Assembly: GCA_913020765.1 (NCBI GenBank)
Contig: CAJWAO010000001.1
Coordinates: 22,151-86,150 of the forward strand
Direction of reading: 5' to 3'
Length of the DNA: 64,000 bases
Source: an uncultured Flavobacteriales bacterium
GTDB lineage: Bacteria; Bacteroidota; Bacteroidia; Flavobacteriales_D; Crocinitomicaceae
In this document: positions 50,097 to 60,428 of the stretch, piece after piece
Layout of the letters: every line of letters begins with the position of its first letter
Position numbering within the stretch: position 1 is the stretch's first letter
Notes under the pieces: generated by a model
Seen by the model: only the letters and a program-made list of their open reading frames with translations
Database searches by the model: none
Told to the model about the DNA's origin: nothing
Program-made: the position numbers and the translations under genes

Positions 50097-50573
50097 ATGA
50101 AACAAGAGCACTCTTTTTCTTATGAGCTTCATGAAAATTGGAAAGAGCTAGCTGTTCAAGATCAAATATTAATAGATCGAGCATTTGAGGCGATGCAATC
50201 GGCTTATGCTCCATATAGTAATTTTAAAGTTGGCGCTTCGGTCCGTTTGGATAACGATGCAATTGTTACGGGAAGTAATCAGGAGAATTCTGCCTATCCA
50301 TCTGGGTTGTGTGCAGAGCGTGTAGTACTATTTCATGTTGGTGCGAATTATCCGAAACAAGTAGTTCAAACAATTTGTATTGTGGCGGAAGGTGATTTAA
50401 TTCCGATAAAAAAAATGTTATCGCCTTGTGGAGCATGCAGGCAAGTAATGCTCGAAACCGAAAATAGACAGAACAATAAGATTCGAATCATTATCGTGAA
50501 CCAAGATAATAGGACACTTATACTTAATAGTGTAATTGATCTTTTACCTTTTGGATTTAGTGCAGGTCATTAA
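50097..50573 (+). CDS. cdd: Cytidine deaminase
   Basis: YAPYSNFKVGASVRLD, NQENSAYPSGLCAERVVLFHVGA, SPCGACRQVMLE. Confidence 0.94.
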   Translation: MKQEHSFSYELHENWKELAVQDQILIDRAFEAMQSAYAPYSNFKVGASVRLDNDAIVTGSNQENSAYPSGLCAERVVLFHVGANYPKQVVQTICIVAEGDLIPIKKMLSPCGACRQVMLETENRQNNKIRIIIVNQDNRTLILNSVIDLLPFGFSAGH

Positions 50574-50634
50574 ATCATTTTCCATTAGGTTTTGGAACTT
50601 GTCGTAACTATCTTTGTAGACTTAAATTTTAGTT

Positions 50635-51177
50635 ATGAACAATTGGTTTACCGTTAAATTGAAATACACAAAACAGTTTGAAGACGGAACCCTGAGGCGA
50701 GTTACAGAGCCGTATTTGCTTGCTGGTATGACTTTCACAGATGCTGAAGCAAGAATATATGAAGAGCTGGGAACAAGTATTAATGGGGAATTTTTGGTAA
50801 CCGGAATTACAAGAACTGATATTCATGAAATTTTCCCGTTGGACGGTAGTAACGTTTGGTATAAGTGTAAAATATCCTACGAAAGTCCTGATGCGGACGG
50901 TGGCAAGAATAAAAAGATCAATCAATTTATTTTAGTCGAGGCAAGTACTGTAAAGGAGGCTTATGATAATCTTTCTGAGAACATGTCAAATTTGATGGTT
51001 GACTATAAAGTTATTTCTGTGGCAGAGTCACCAATTGTTGAGGTTTTTTATCCAAATGAAAGCCCCGATAGGGATGAAACGAAGAAAGTTTCATTCGGTG
51101 GGGGATTGTCACCGAATTCTGATTTTAATCCAAATGTAGAGAGTGAGGTTGTAGATGAATTAGATAACAATGAGTAA
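50635..51177 (+). CDS. DUF4494 family protein
   Basis: WFTVKLKYTKQFEDGTLRRVTEPYLLAGMTFTDAEARIYEELG. Confidence 0.8.
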   Translation: MNNWFTVKLKYTKQFEDGTLRRVTEPYLLAGMTFTDAEARIYEELGTSINGEFLVTGITRTDIHEIFPLDGSNVWYKCKISYESPDADGGKNKKINQFILVEASTVKEAYDNLSENMSNLMVDYKVISVAESPIVEVFYPNESPDRDETKKVSFGGGLSPNSDFNPNVESEVVDELDNNE

Positions 51178-51817
51178 GCACTTAGACCGTCTTAGGGACG
51201 AACATAAAGATTTTGAACTAAATGCCTTGAACGATTCATTTGCCAAAGATCCATTTAAGGCTTTTCAGGAATGGTTTGATTATGCATGTAGCTCCAACCA
51301 ACCCGAGCCCAATGCATTTTCATTATGCTCTGTAAATTCGGAAATCAATCAGCCGTCAAGCAGAATCGTTTATCTGAAAGAGCTACGCAGAGAGGAATTT
51401 GTTTTTTATACCAATTATCAGAGCCATAAATCTGATGATATTAATGAAAATGCACGCGTAAGCATGTTATTTTTTTGGCCCGGATTGCAACGTCAAATTC
51501 GAATTCAGGGTCTTGCATCAAAAATACCGTCTGAAGAGAGTGATAGATATTTTAGCTCTAGACCCCGCTCGAGTCAATTAGGCGCATGGGCATCAGATCA
51601 ATCAAGACCACTTGCGTCAAGAGTAACTTTAGAACAAAAGCTGAAAGACTTAGAGAAAAAATTTCCAGAAAAAATTGCTCGACCCGATTTTTGGGGCGGC
51701 TACGGCATAGCCCCAAGTCGGTTTGAGTTTTGGCAAGGAAGACCTTCGAGATTACACGACAGAATTGTGTTTGAAAAAGAGGAGAATTTGTGGGTTTCAC
51801 ATCGAATAAATCCATAG
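51170..51817 (+). CDS. pdxH: Pyridoxamine 5'-phosphate oxidase
   Basis: SSRIVYLKELRREEFVFYTNYQSHKSDDINENARVSMLFFWPGLQRQIRIQGLASKI, WGGYGIAPSRFEFWQGRPSRLHDR. Confidence 0.95.
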   Translation: MSKHLDRLRDEHKDFELNALNDSFAKDPFKAFQEWFDYACSSNQPEPNAFSLCSVNSEINQPSSRIVYLKELRREEFVFYTNYQSHKSDDINENARVSMLFFWPGLQRQIRIQGLASKIPSEESDRYFSSRPRSSQLGAWASDQSRPLASRVTLEQKLKDLEKKFPEKIARPDFWGGYGIAPSRFEFWQGRPSRLHDRIVFEKEENLWVSHRINP

Positions 51818-51821
51818 ACAA

Positions 51822-53051
51822 TTGGAACCTACCTGTATCAACTATAAGAGTGGATTAAGATTGGTTTATCTCCACAAGCCAAGTGAGGTAGCACATGTCG
51901 GTTTTTTCTTTAGAGCTGGGAGTCGTTTTGAAAAACAAAACCAAACTGGTTTGGCTCATTTTTTAGAACATTGCGTATTCAAAGGCACAAAAAAACGGAA
52001 TGGGATTCAAACCATTTCGCGTATAGATGAGGTTGGGGGAGAGCTCAATGCATATACAGCGAAAGAGGAATTGTGTTTGCATGCGTCATTTCCCAAATCC
52101 CATACTGAGAGGGCTATTGAGCTTTTGTCGGATATCTCAATTAATCCAATTTTCACAAAGAAGGAGGTTGAAAAGGAGAAGGAGATTATTTTTGATGAAA
52201 TCAATTCCTATTTAGATAGTCCCTATGATAAAATTTTTGATGACTTTGAGGAGGAGCTATTCAAGGGTCATGCTTTGGGGAATAACATTTTAGGTGTCAA
52301 AGCAGATTTGGAAAATTTGAATAAAAAAGACCTTGAAGAATTTGTAAAAGATTATTTTTCCAAAGAGAATCTGGTTGTCTCTTTTGTTGGAGATATTTCA
52401 CTTAGGTTGATTGAACGTATGCTTAGAAAGCATCTTGAGGCGATGCCCGAAAAAGGCTCGCATATAGAAATAGATTCATTTTCTGGATACAAACCATTTC
52501 ACATTTTTCGTAAAGAAGCCAATTATCAAGCTCATCTTGTGATGGGAGGGATGGCGCCTAGCTATTTTCATGAAAATAGAACAGCTATGGCGATGCTAAT
52601 GAACATGATTGGCGGACCTGCAATGAATGCCACGCTAAATATTTTACTGCGCGAACGCCACGTTTTGGCCTACAGTGTTGAGGCAAACTATGTGCCGTAC
52701 GCGGATGTTGGATTTTGGCAGGTTTATGTTGGTTGTGAGTCTCGAAATATTAAAAAATCAATTAAGCTTATTGAAAAAGAGTTGGATCGATTGCAAAAGA
52801 AACCAATCAGTGCCACAAAGTTGGCAAAGGTTAAGCAGCAGTTTAAAGGTCAGCTTGCATTGAGTATGGACGTAAATTCAGGACTGATGCATAGTTTAGG
52901 AAAAAGCTTTCTTGCTTTTGGGCAAATTGATACCATCGACGAGATACATAAAAGTATTGATAAGATTAGCGCTGCCGAACTTCAAAATCTGGCGGTAACG
53001 TTTATGCAAAAATCGCAGATTTCTTCTTTGGTATTTGATTTAAAGGATTAG
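51822..53051 (+). CDS. M16 family zinc metallopeptidase (TTG start)
   Basis: GLAHFLEHCVFKGTKKR (HxxEH), LNAYTAKEELCLHASF; first codon TTG at 51822. Confidence 0.92.
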   Translation: MEPTCINYKSGLRLVYLHKPSEVAHVGFFFRAGSRFEKQNQTGLAHFLEHCVFKGTKKRNGIQTISRIDEVGGELNAYTAKEELCLHASFPKSHTERAIELLSDISINPIFTKKEVEKEKEIIFDEINSYLDSPYDKIFDDFEEELFKGHALGNNILGVKADLENLNKKDLEEFVKDYFSKENLVVSFVGDISLRLIERMLRKHLEAMPEKGSHIEIDSFSGYKPFHIFRKEANYQAHLVMGGMAPSYFHENRTAMAMLMNMIGGPAMNATLNILLRERHVLAYSVEANYVPYADVGFWQVYVGCESRNIKKSIKLIEKELDRLQKKPISATKLAKVKQQFKGQLALSMDVNSGLMHSLGKSFLAFGQIDTIDEIHKSIDKISAAELQNLAVTFMQKSQISSLVFDLKD

Positions 53052-53710
53052 TTTCTTGTACCGAATATGGAGCTTCCGATGCGCACCATCGTACTCCCTT
53101 CATCTATTGCTGTTTTGTAGTCTCCGCTCATCCCCATAGATATAATGTCAAAATTCCTGTCAGAACTGAAATGATTCTCTTCTAAGGCATCGTAAATTTT
53201 TTTAAGCTTCTGGAATTCGCCTTTTATTTTTTCTTGATCCTTTGTAAACGTTGCCATACCCATAACGCCTCGAATCCGGATGTTATTGAGTATTTTGAAT
53301 TCTTCTGAACACAATAAAAAATCTGCTTCCTTTGCTGTAAGGCCAAACTTAGTCTCTTCGTCCGCAATATAGAATTGAAGCAATACGTCAATAATTCGAT
53401 TTGACTTTAAGGCTTGTTTATTGATTTCTTTCAATAGTCTGAAGCTTTCGACACCATGAATTAAAGATACAAAAGGGGCGAGGTACTTTACTTTATTTCG
53501 TTGCAAGTGTCCAATAAAATGCCATTCAATATCTTTTGGTAGAACCTCCCATTTTGCAAGCATTTCTTGCACCTTGTTTTCACCAAATATTCTTTGCCCT
53601 GCATCAAATGCTTGTTGTAAATCTTCGACGGGTTTGGTCTTTGAAACAGCAACGAGTACAACATGCTTGGGTAGCTCTTTTCTGAATTTATCTAGGTTTG
53701 CCGCAATCAT
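53048..53710 (-). CDS. YggS family PLP homeostasis protein
   Basis: HVVLVAVSKTKPVEDLQQAFDAGQRIFGENKVQEMLAKWE, WHFIGHLQRNKVKYL, ISMGMSGDYKTAIDEGSTMVRIGSSIFG. Confidence 0.95.
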   Translation of the reverse strand: MIAANLDKFRKELPKHVVLVAVSKTKPVEDLQQAFDAGQRIFGENKVQEMLAKWEVLPKDIEWHFIGHLQRNKVKYLAPFVSLIHGVESFRLLKEINKQALKSNRIIDVLLQFYIADEETKFGLTAKEADFLLCSEEFKILNNIRIRGVMGMATFTKDQEKIKGEFQKLKKIYDALEENHFSSDRNFDIISMGMSGDYKTAIDEGSTMVRIGSSIFGTRN

Positions 53711-54930
53711 TATTTTATGTTGTAGATGGTTAGACCGCTTCGAAGCTTCGGTTCAACCCAGGTTGATTTTGGAGGCATATATAACCCTGCGTCGGCTACA
53801 GCTTTAATCTGATTGATGGAAATAGGAAAAAGCATAAATCCCAAAACAAAATTTTTCTTTTTCAACTCTTTTGTAAATGCTTTTGCATCAAAAGTCCCGG
53901 GTAAAAAGTCTATGTCATCGCTTGTTTTAAGATCTTTAATACCTAAAATTGGGTCCAGTATCAACTCAGTTAATAAGCTCGGATCTAAAGATTTTACGGG
54001 ATGTTTTTCATCAATTAAATTTTGGTTAATTCGAAGCGCGTACCAAGTATCATCGATTAGAAAATGCATGCTATGGTTCACCTCGGGGGCCATTCCTTGA
54101 GCGAGCTTTTTGATGGTTCCCAACGTACTTATTTTTGATAAAAAATCTTCTGGTTTGAGGCCATTTAATGACTTTACCATTCGATTGAATGAAATTATGT
54201 TAAGTTGCTGTTCTTCAACAAAGTATGCAAGGAAGTTTTTGGAGTTCACATATTGATTTCCTTTTGATTGGTACAAGCCTGCAGATGAAGCAGATCTATG
54301 GTGTCCATCAGCGATATAAATCTCTTTTATCGGTTCAAAATATGCTTGCATATCATCGGAGTGCTCATTTGAGAGAATCCAAAGCTCATGCTTGATTTTG
54401 TCTGTCGTTGTGAATTCATATTCTGGTCGGTCCCTTGAAATAAGTTCAATTAAATTTTGAATATTTTTATTTCCAGTGTAAGATAAAAGTACCGGCTCTG
54501 CGTTGTAACCTACGACATCTAGGTAACGCTCAAAGACTGCCTCTCGAGAGGTGAGTGTCGCTTCATGAATCTTTATTTTTTTTGCTAAATATTCTTCAAC
54601 GCTTGCACCCGCAATAACACCAACACATGAATGATTTTCGGAGGTTTGTTTATATAAATAAAGTTTTGGTTCAGTATCTTGAATCAGAATGCCATCTTGA
54701 ACAAATTGATCATATCCCTTTTTTACAAGCTCAAATCGCTCTGTTGAATTGGATTTTGTTTTTTTAGCGTTATCAAATTCAGGGTTGATAATATTTAATA
54801 AGGTCCACGGATTGGTTTCCATTTTCGCCTTCAGAACATTTTTTTTGTAAGAATAATAAGGTCTGGTTGCTACAAGATGGGCTTTGTCTCGAACAGGTCG
54901 AAGCGCTTTAAATTTCGCTATTACCGCCAT
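53710..54930 (-). CDS. DUF1015 family protein
   Basis: FKALRPVRDKAHLVATRPYYSYK, YIADGHHRSASS, LRSGLTIYNI. Confidence 0.9.
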   Translation of the reverse strand: MAVIAKFKALRPVRDKAHLVATRPYYSYKKNVLKAKMETNPWTLLNIINPEFDNAKKTKSNSTERFELVKKGYDQFVQDGILIQDTEPKLYLYKQTSENHSCVGVIAGASVEEYLAKKIKIHEATLTSREAVFERYLDVVGYNAEPVLLSYTGNKNIQNLIELISRDRPEYEFTTTDKIKHELWILSNEHSDDMQAYFEPIKEIYIADGHHRSASSAGLYQSKGNQYVNSKNFLAYFVEEQQLNIISFNRMVKSLNGLKPEDFLSKISTLGTIKKLAQGMAPEVNHSMHFLIDDTWYALRINQNLIDEKHPVKSLDPSLLTELILDPILGIKDLKTSDDIDFLPGTFDAKAFTKELKKKNFVLGFMLFPISINQIKAVADAGLYMPPKSTWVEPKLRSGLTIYNIK

Positions 54931-54932
54931 AG

Positions 54933-57275
54933 TTAAAATTTATAACTCATCCCAAAGCTTGGAAGCAGAGGAAATTGATAGATTTCCTCGCTCGTGACTC
55001 TGTTGACATAAAATATATTGTTCCGATCGTACGCATTTGTTACGCTTCCAACAAGCTCTAAAACAGTTTTGTTTTGAAATTTGAATTTCTTTTTGATTGT
55101 CACATCTAATCTGTGGTAGTAGGGAAGTCTTTGGCTATTGAATGCCCCCAATAATGTTGATATATTATTGCTATTGTTGGTGATTGGGTCGGAGGTTACT
55201 CCACCAGAGAAATTTTCAGGCTGGTAATATCCGGCTGTTGGGGTAAAGGGTAAGCCGGAACCAAGGTTCCACCTTATACTCAAGTCAACATCTTTATTTG
55301 CTCCGAATATATAGGAACCAACAATATTGACGTTGTGTCTTCTGTCGAAAACCGGAAAATATTCGTTAAACCCATCCCAACGAACGTTATGTCCATAAGA
55401 GTATACTCCCCATAAAAATAAGCGATCCTTGCTGTATTTCATTAGGAAGTCAGCTCCTACAGATTGGCCAGATTCGATAATGAAATCTTTTTTGAATACA
55501 TCGTCAATCATCTCAAAGGCTGCAACATCCTCATAAAGCTTATTTTGATTGATATTGCTCAGCTGAGAAAAATACTTATAATATCCCTCTATGTTTACGG
55601 TTATATTTTTGCCTAAATCAACTTCAATACCGGCGATTGCATGCCAGGCATATTGAAGTCCATTATTCACCTGTCGAGTATTGCCGAATTCGTTTACAAA
55701 CTGATCTTGAACATTGGTTGGGGCACTCAGTAATCCATTGAATAGATTTACGATGTCTTTGTCTGATGATGCTGAGGTGAAATTTTGTGAGAAACGACCG
55801 CCTGAAAATTTAAATCGAATATTCTCTGTGGCATTGTATTTAGCACCAAGTCTTGGCTCGAGCGATATTGTATTTAGAGACGCATACACCTGGGCACGCA
55901 TTCCAGTTTGTAATACCCATCTTTTGAAGACTCCTCTGTAGTTAAAGTAGCTACCAATTTCTGTGGTAAAGTTTTCATCTTCAATTTTTCGCCCAACCTC
56001 GTTAAAGGTTGTATACTTTGTATTAAAGCCGTTTAAATTAAAGCCATAATTGATTTCACTTTCATTTTTTAAGAAGATGCTAAAATCAAAACCTAAATCA
56101 AACCCTCCAATACTCGACGTTCTCGGTTCCAATTCAGCCTCAGCAAAGGTTGTGGTAAAATTACTTCCATTTACGTGTCCTCTAATGAAAATTGGAGAAC
56201 CACTTGGAACTAAAAGAAAATTAATTCCACCCCCTGCGGCATTCCAATTTAAATCTGCGACGTCCACATAATTAACGCTATCCTGGTTACTGAAACCAAA
56301 AGCACTGAATTTACTTCCTCCATCACCCGTGAAAGTTACTTTTCCGTATAAATCTGTGAATGTAAAGGGCAATCCATTTCCGTCGTTAACATTTGGATAG
56401 AGTGCTTCAGATGTCACATCTAAAAGACTCTGTTTGGCGGAAAAGATATAAGAACCTGCCCGTGGTGACTCCCCTCTTTTTTCACCTAGGGGGCCTTCTA
56501 GAACGAGTTTGGCCAAGAATGGTGATGCCGAAGCTTTACCCGAAAATTTCTTCCTATTTCCATCTCGATATGTGATGTCCATGATTGAGGAAATTCTACC
56601 ACCATACTTTGATTCAAATCCGCCTGTGTATATGTCCACATTTTTAATCAATTCGGTCTCGAATATAGAGAAGAAGCCTATAGAGTGGAAGGGGTTATAG
56701 ATCGTCATGCCATCGAGTAATATTTTATTTTGAATTGGTGTACCGCCACGGACGTATAGTTGCCCTCCCTGGTCTCCTGTAGTGATTACACCGGGGGTAA
56801 CAGAAAATGCTCCAACAATATCATTTTCGGCACCGTAGCTAGGAATTCTTTCTAAACCTTCTTTACTTATTTTTAATTTTGAAATTTCAATTTTGGTTCT
56901 TTTTGTTTTGCTTTCCGCAGAAACTTTAACTTCATCAAATTGTTGAACGGATTCCAACATTTTAAGCTCGAACTTTATATCAATAATATTCCTTCCACTG
57001 GTTAGGTCAATGTTTTGGATTTCTTCGATATATTTGAAGTTATCCACCTTTATAAGGTAGCGTTCACTTTTGAGCTTTGGGATTTGAAAGAATCCATTCA
57101 AGTCTGTAACTGCACCTGCTACAGTAGAACTATCTTCTCTTAGTAACTTCACTTTTTCGTATGCCAAAGGTTCCCCGTTTGATTGGTCATAGACAAAACC
57201 TCTGACCGTTTTGGTTTGGCCAAAAATTTGGTTTGAAAACAATAAAAGGGTAATGCAAAGGATAAGGTTCTTCAT
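54933..57275 (-). CDS. TonB-dependent receptor
   Basis: TKTVRGFVYDQSNGEPLAYEKVKL, plug DQGGQLYVRGGTPIQNKILLDGMTIYNPFHSIGFFS, beta-barrel C-terminus PSFGMSYKF. Confidence 0.92.
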   Translation of the reverse strand: MKNLILCITLLLFSNQIFGQTKTVRGFVYDQSNGEPLAYEKVKLLREDSSTVAGAVTDLNGFFQIPKLKSERYLIKVDNFKYIEEIQNIDLTSGRNIIDIKFELKMLESVQQFDEVKVSAESKTKRTKIEISKLKISKEGLERIPSYGAENDIVGAFSVTPGVITTGDQGGQLYVRGGTPIQNKILLDGMTIYNPFHSIGFFSIFETELIKNVDIYTGGFESKYGGRISSIMDITYRDGNRKKFSGKASASPFLAKLVLEGPLGEKRGESPRAGSYIFSAKQSLLDVTSEALYPNVNDGNGLPFTFTDLYGKVTFTGDGGSKFSAFGFSNQDSVNYVDVADLNWNAAGGGINFLLVPSGSPIFIRGHVNGSNFTTTFAEAELEPRTSSIGGFDLGFDFSIFLKNESEINYGFNLNGFNTKYTTFNEVGRKIEDENFTTEIGSYFNYRGVFKRWVLQTGMRAQVYASLNTISLEPRLGAKYNATENIRFKFSGGRFSQNFTSASSDKDIVNLFNGLLSAPTNVQDQFVNEFGNTRQVNNGLQYAWHAIAGIEVDLGKNITVNIEGYYKYFSQLSNINQNKLYEDVAAFEMIDDVFKKDFIIESGQSVGADFLMKYSKDRLFLWGVYSYGHNVRWDGFNEYFPVFDRRHNVNIVGSYIFGANKDVDLSIRWNLGSGLPFTPTAGYYQPENFSGGVTSDPITNNSNNISTLLGAFNSQRLPYYHRLDVTIKKKFKFQNKTVLELVGSVTNAYDRNNIFYVNRVTSEEIYQFPLLPSFGMSYKF

Positions 57276-57318
57276 AGTATAGTGATGTAGGGTGCAAATT
57301 TAGTGAATTGTTTGCAAT

Positions 57319-57348
57319 TTTGAGTGGTGGTGTAAATAACTACCTTTG
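57319..57348 (+). promoter_or_regulatory. Bacteroidota-type primary promoter for the OsmC-family gene
   Basis: TTTG (57319-57322), 18 bp spacer, TACCTTTG (57341-57348; TAnnTTTG), ATG at 57377. Confidence 0.5.
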
Positions 57349-57376
57349 AGCAGTAAATTACATCTAAAATGACACC

Positions 57377-57787
57377 ATGGATATGGAATTGAACAGAATT
57401 GAAGCTCCCTACGTATTTGAGTTAAATGCGAAAAATGATTTGTCTCTAGTCATCGATTCTTCAGCGGATTTAGAGGGAAAGAATAAGGGTATGACTCCTA
57501 TGCAATTGCTTCTTGGTGGTTTAATGGGATGTATGTCAATTGACGTAATACTCGTACTAAAGAAACAAAAAATAGTACCGAAGGTTTACCGAGTCGAGGC
57601 TGATGCAAGAAAGAAAGAGGGTGTTCCTACACCCTTTGAACAAATTCATTTTAACGTGTTCATAGATAAAGAAATTGATTTCAAGCGCGTAGATAGGGCG
57701 CTAGATTTATCATTGAACAAATATTGCTCGGTTCGCGCTAGTCTTCATCCAGACATTCGCATCAGCTATGAAATACATGGAGTCTAG
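57377..57787 (+). CDS. OsmC family protein
   Basis: GMTPMQLLLGGLMGCMSIDVILVLKKQK, KYCSVRASL. Confidence 0.9.
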   Translation: MDMELNRIEAPYVFELNAKNDLSLVIDSSADLEGKNKGMTPMQLLLGGLMGCMSIDVILVLKKQKIVPKVYRVEADARKKEGVPTPFEQIHFNVFIDKEIDFKRVDRALDLSLNKYCSVRASLHPDIRISYEIHGV

Positions 57788-58734
57788 GAGAACAAAGAGT
57801 CGACAAATGATTTTTTATCAAAAAGTTGTAAGTCTTCCATTTGCTCACCAACGCCAATATATTTGACAGGTATTTGCATCTGGTCTGAGATTCCAATAAT
57901 TACGCCACCTTTCGCTGTCCCATCTAATTTTGTCACGGCTAGTGCATTAATATCTGTTGCCTGAGAGAATTGTTTGGCTTGCTCAAATGCGTTCTGCCCC
58001 GTAGAGCCATCAATTACTAAAAGAATTTCATGTGGCGCAGTTGGGATTACTTTTTTCATTACATTTTTAATCTTTGAAAGCTCGTTCATAAGATTCACTT
58101 TATTATGAAGCCTTCCTGCTGTATCAATAATGACGACATCCGCATTTTGAGCCTTTGCGGATTGGAGGGTGTCAAAAGCGACACTTGCTGGGTCTGCACC
58201 CATGCCTTGTTGAATAATCGGAACACCAACACGTTCAGACCATATAATAAGTTGATCTACTGCGGCAGCTCTAAAGGTATCTGAGGCACCTAAAACAACT
58301 TTTTTATTTGCTGCTTTAAATTGATGCGCGAGCTTACCTATGGTAGTTGTTTTGCCGACTCCATTTACACCAACGACCATAATTACGTATGGTTCTTTGT
58401 TTGTGTCATGATTCGATGTAGAAATGCTATCGGAATTATTTTCTTCAAGAAGATTCGCAATTTCTTCTTTTAATATATTCTGAAGCTCGTCCGTTCCGAG
58501 GACTTTGTCTCTTTTCACACGACCTTCTATTTTTTTAATAATTTTGAGTGTGGTTTCAACACCAACATCTGAGGATATGAGCACCTCTTCAAGTTCGTCA
58601 AGTACCTCCTCATCTACCTTAGATTTTCCAATAATGGTTCTAGCCAGCTTGGAGAGGAAAGATGTTTTGGTTTTCTCTAGTCCTTTATCAAGCGTCTCTT
58701 TCTTTGGTTTTGAGAAAAAATCAAAAAGTCCCAT
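57784..58734 (-). CDS. ftsY: Signal recognition particle receptor FtsY
   Basis: VVGVNGVGKTTTIGKLAHQFK, GASDTFRAAAVDQLIIWSERVGVPIIQQGMGADPASVAFD, IIDTAGRLHNKVNLMNEL, TKLDGTAKGGVIIGI. Confidence 0.97.
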   Translation of the reverse strand: MGLFDFFSKPKKETLDKGLEKTKTSFLSKLARTIIGKSKVDEEVLDELEEVLISSDVGVETTLKIIKKIEGRVKRDKVLGTDELQNILKEEIANLLEENNSDSISTSNHDTNKEPYVIMVVGVNGVGKTTTIGKLAHQFKAANKKVVLGASDTFRAAAVDQLIIWSERVGVPIIQQGMGADPASVAFDTLQSAKAQNADVVIIDTAGRLHNKVNLMNELSKIKNVMKKVIPTAPHEILLVIDGSTGQNAFEQAKQFSQATDINALAVTKLDGTAKGGVIIGISDQMQIPVKYIGVGEQMEDLQLFDKKSFVDSLFS

Positions 58735-58741
58735 ATGGTTG

Positions 58742-58768
58742 TAAAAAAAAAGCTCCCAAAGGAAGCTT
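58742..58768 (-). terminator. Rho-independent terminator downstream of rpmB-rpmG-DUF4295
   Basis: Minus strand AAAGCTTCC-TTT-GGGAGCTTT followed by T tract. Confidence 0.75.
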
Positions 58769-58790
58769 TATAAATATTTTTGGTTGTGTC

Positions 58791-58946
58791 TTAGCTTTTG
58801 CTGAACCACTCTTTAACTTTGTCATTGTGCACGATTCCTTCTTTAAAAGAATACGCACCAGATTTATCTGACTTTACCATTTTAATTACTTTGGTATGGG
58901 CTTTACCTCCACCTTTCTGTAAACTTGCAACTACTTTCTTTGCCAT
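58791..58946 (-). CDS. DUF4295 family small protein (51 aa)
   Basis: Translated by hand: MAKKVVASLQKGGGKAHTKVIKMVKSDKSGAYSFKEGIVHNDKVKEWFSKS*; below the ORF-track length cut-off; follows L28 and L33. Confidence 0.9.
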   Translation of the reverse strand: MAKKVVASLQKGGGKAHTKVIKMVKSDKSGAYSFKEGIVHNDKVKEWFSKS

Positions 58947-58952
58947 GACAAA

Positions 58953-59138
58953 TTATTTAATTTCTTTGTGAATCGTATATTTCTTCATGATCGGGTTGAA
59001 TTTTTTGATTTCCATTCGATCAGGAGTATTTTTTCTGTTTTTAGTAGTAATATATCTAGAAGTGCCAGCCAAACCTGAGTTTTTGTGTTCTGTACACTCT
59101 AAAATTACTTGAACTCTATTTCCTTTGCTCTTTGCCAT
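58953..59138 (-). CDS. rpmG: 50S ribosomal protein L33
   Basis: [54 protein letters not shown]. Confidence 0.95.
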   Translation of the reverse strand: MAKSKGNRVQVILECTEHKNSGLAGTSRYITTKNRKNTPDRMEIKKFNPIMKKYTIHKEIK

Positions 59139-59163
59139 TTCTATTGGTTTTGACTTTTAACGC

Positions 59164-59400
59164 TTATTTTAAATATCCTTTCAAACGTGCTTCTTTTACA
59201 CAAGCTGAAATACCTTTCTTATTAATTGTTCTTAGCGCGGATGTAGCCACTTTTAGCGTTATGAAAGCATCCTCTTCTGGAAGATAAAACTTCTTAGTAA
59301 CGAGATTTGGATAAAAACGACGTTTCGTTCTTCTCTTTGAGTGCGACACATTGTTCCCAACCATTACTGATTTTCCTGTAAGTTGACAAATCCTTGACAT
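59164..59400 (-). CDS. rpmB: 50S ribosomal protein L28
   Basis: [39 protein letters not shown]; start moved from 59445. Confidence 0.96.
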   Translation of the reverse strand: MSRICQLTGKSVMVGNNVSHSKRRTKRRFYPNLVTKKFYLPEEDAFITLKVATSALRTINKKGISACVKEARLKGYLK

Positions 59401-59516
59401 AAGCTTGACGTTTAAAGACGTTATTAATGTAAAAAGCGGGTGCAAAGAAACACTTTATTTGGTAAAAAAGCAAATTTACAAAAGATTTTATGATAGTTTT
59501 TTAAAACTATTTTGAG

Positions 59517-60425
59517 TCAAGATTCCGTTGAATTTCTGGGGTGATAGCTTAATATTGCTTCTTTCAAAAAACTTTGATCTAGGTGTGTATAGATTTCAGT
59601 TGTTATGATGGATTCATGTCCAAGCATTTCTTGAATCGCTCTCAAATTTGCTCCTCCCTCTATCAGGTGTGTAGCAAAACTGTGTCTAAAGGTATGTGGA
59701 GAAATAGATTTTTTCAGATTTATTTTTGCAGCTAAGTCCTTGACAATAATAAATACCATGACCCTTGTAAGCTTTTTTCCTCTGCGGTTTAAAAAGACAT
59801 AATTTTCATGCCCGTCTTTAATATCAAGCTTAGACCGCATACTTTCTTGGTACGCTGAAATTTCTAATTGAACCCTTTCACTCAGGGGAACAAGCCTTTC
59901 TTTATTCCCTTTTCCTACTACGCGTATGAATCCTTCGTCGTAAAATAAATCTGTGAATTTTAAATTGATCAATTCGCTAACGCGCAGTCCACAACTATAC
60001 AAAACCTCTAATATTGCACGATTCCTGGGCCCTTCTTTAGCGGTCAGATTGATGGCTCCAATAAGTTGGTCAACTTCTTCAATACTCAGTACCTCTGGGA
60101 GTTTTCTCCCTAGTTTAGGCTGCTCTAAAAGTACACTCGGGTCCTTTTCAATAATATTTTCGAGTATCAAGTAGCTAAAGAATTGTTTTATACCTGAAAT
60201 AATTCTTGCCTGGCTGCGGGCACTAATACCTAAATCATAAAGCTCAGTTACAAATGATTTTAGGTGTGTGTATTGAACATCCTTTGTTTGAATTTTCTTA
60301 TCTATGCAATAGCCTGCGAGTTTATCTACATCATTTTGATAGGCAATAATTGAATTGGAAGATAGTCCCTTTTCAATTTTAAGGAATGAAACAAATTCTG
60401 TAATATAGCGACTCCAACTCGACAT
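59517..60425 (-). CDS. xerD: Tyrosine recombinase XerC/XerD
   Basis: YSCGLRVSELINLK (R), HTFRHSFATHLIEGGANLRAIQEMLGHESIITTEIYTH (HxxR..GH..Y): catalytic residues intact. Confidence 0.92.
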   Translation of the reverse strand: MSSWSRYITEFVSFLKIEKGLSSNSIIAYQNDVDKLAGYCIDKKIQTKDVQYTHLKSFVTELYDLGISARSQARIISGIKQFFSYLILENIIEKDPSVLLEQPKLGRKLPEVLSIEEVDQLIGAINLTAKEGPRNRAILEVLYSCGLRVSELINLKFTDLFYDEGFIRVVGKGNKERLVPLSERVQLEISAYQESMRSKLDIKDGHENYVFLNRRGKKLTRVMVFIIVKDLAAKINLKKSISPHTFRHSFATHLIEGGANLRAIQEMLGHESIITTEIYTHLDQSFLKEAILSYHPRNSTES

Positions 60426-60428
60426 GTG

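Noticed and set aside
59517-60425. Tyrosine recombinase as evidence for a mobile element
   Set aside because: Looks like housekeeping XerC/D next to aroQ; no attachment repeats, integrase-type cargo or tRNA integration seen nearby
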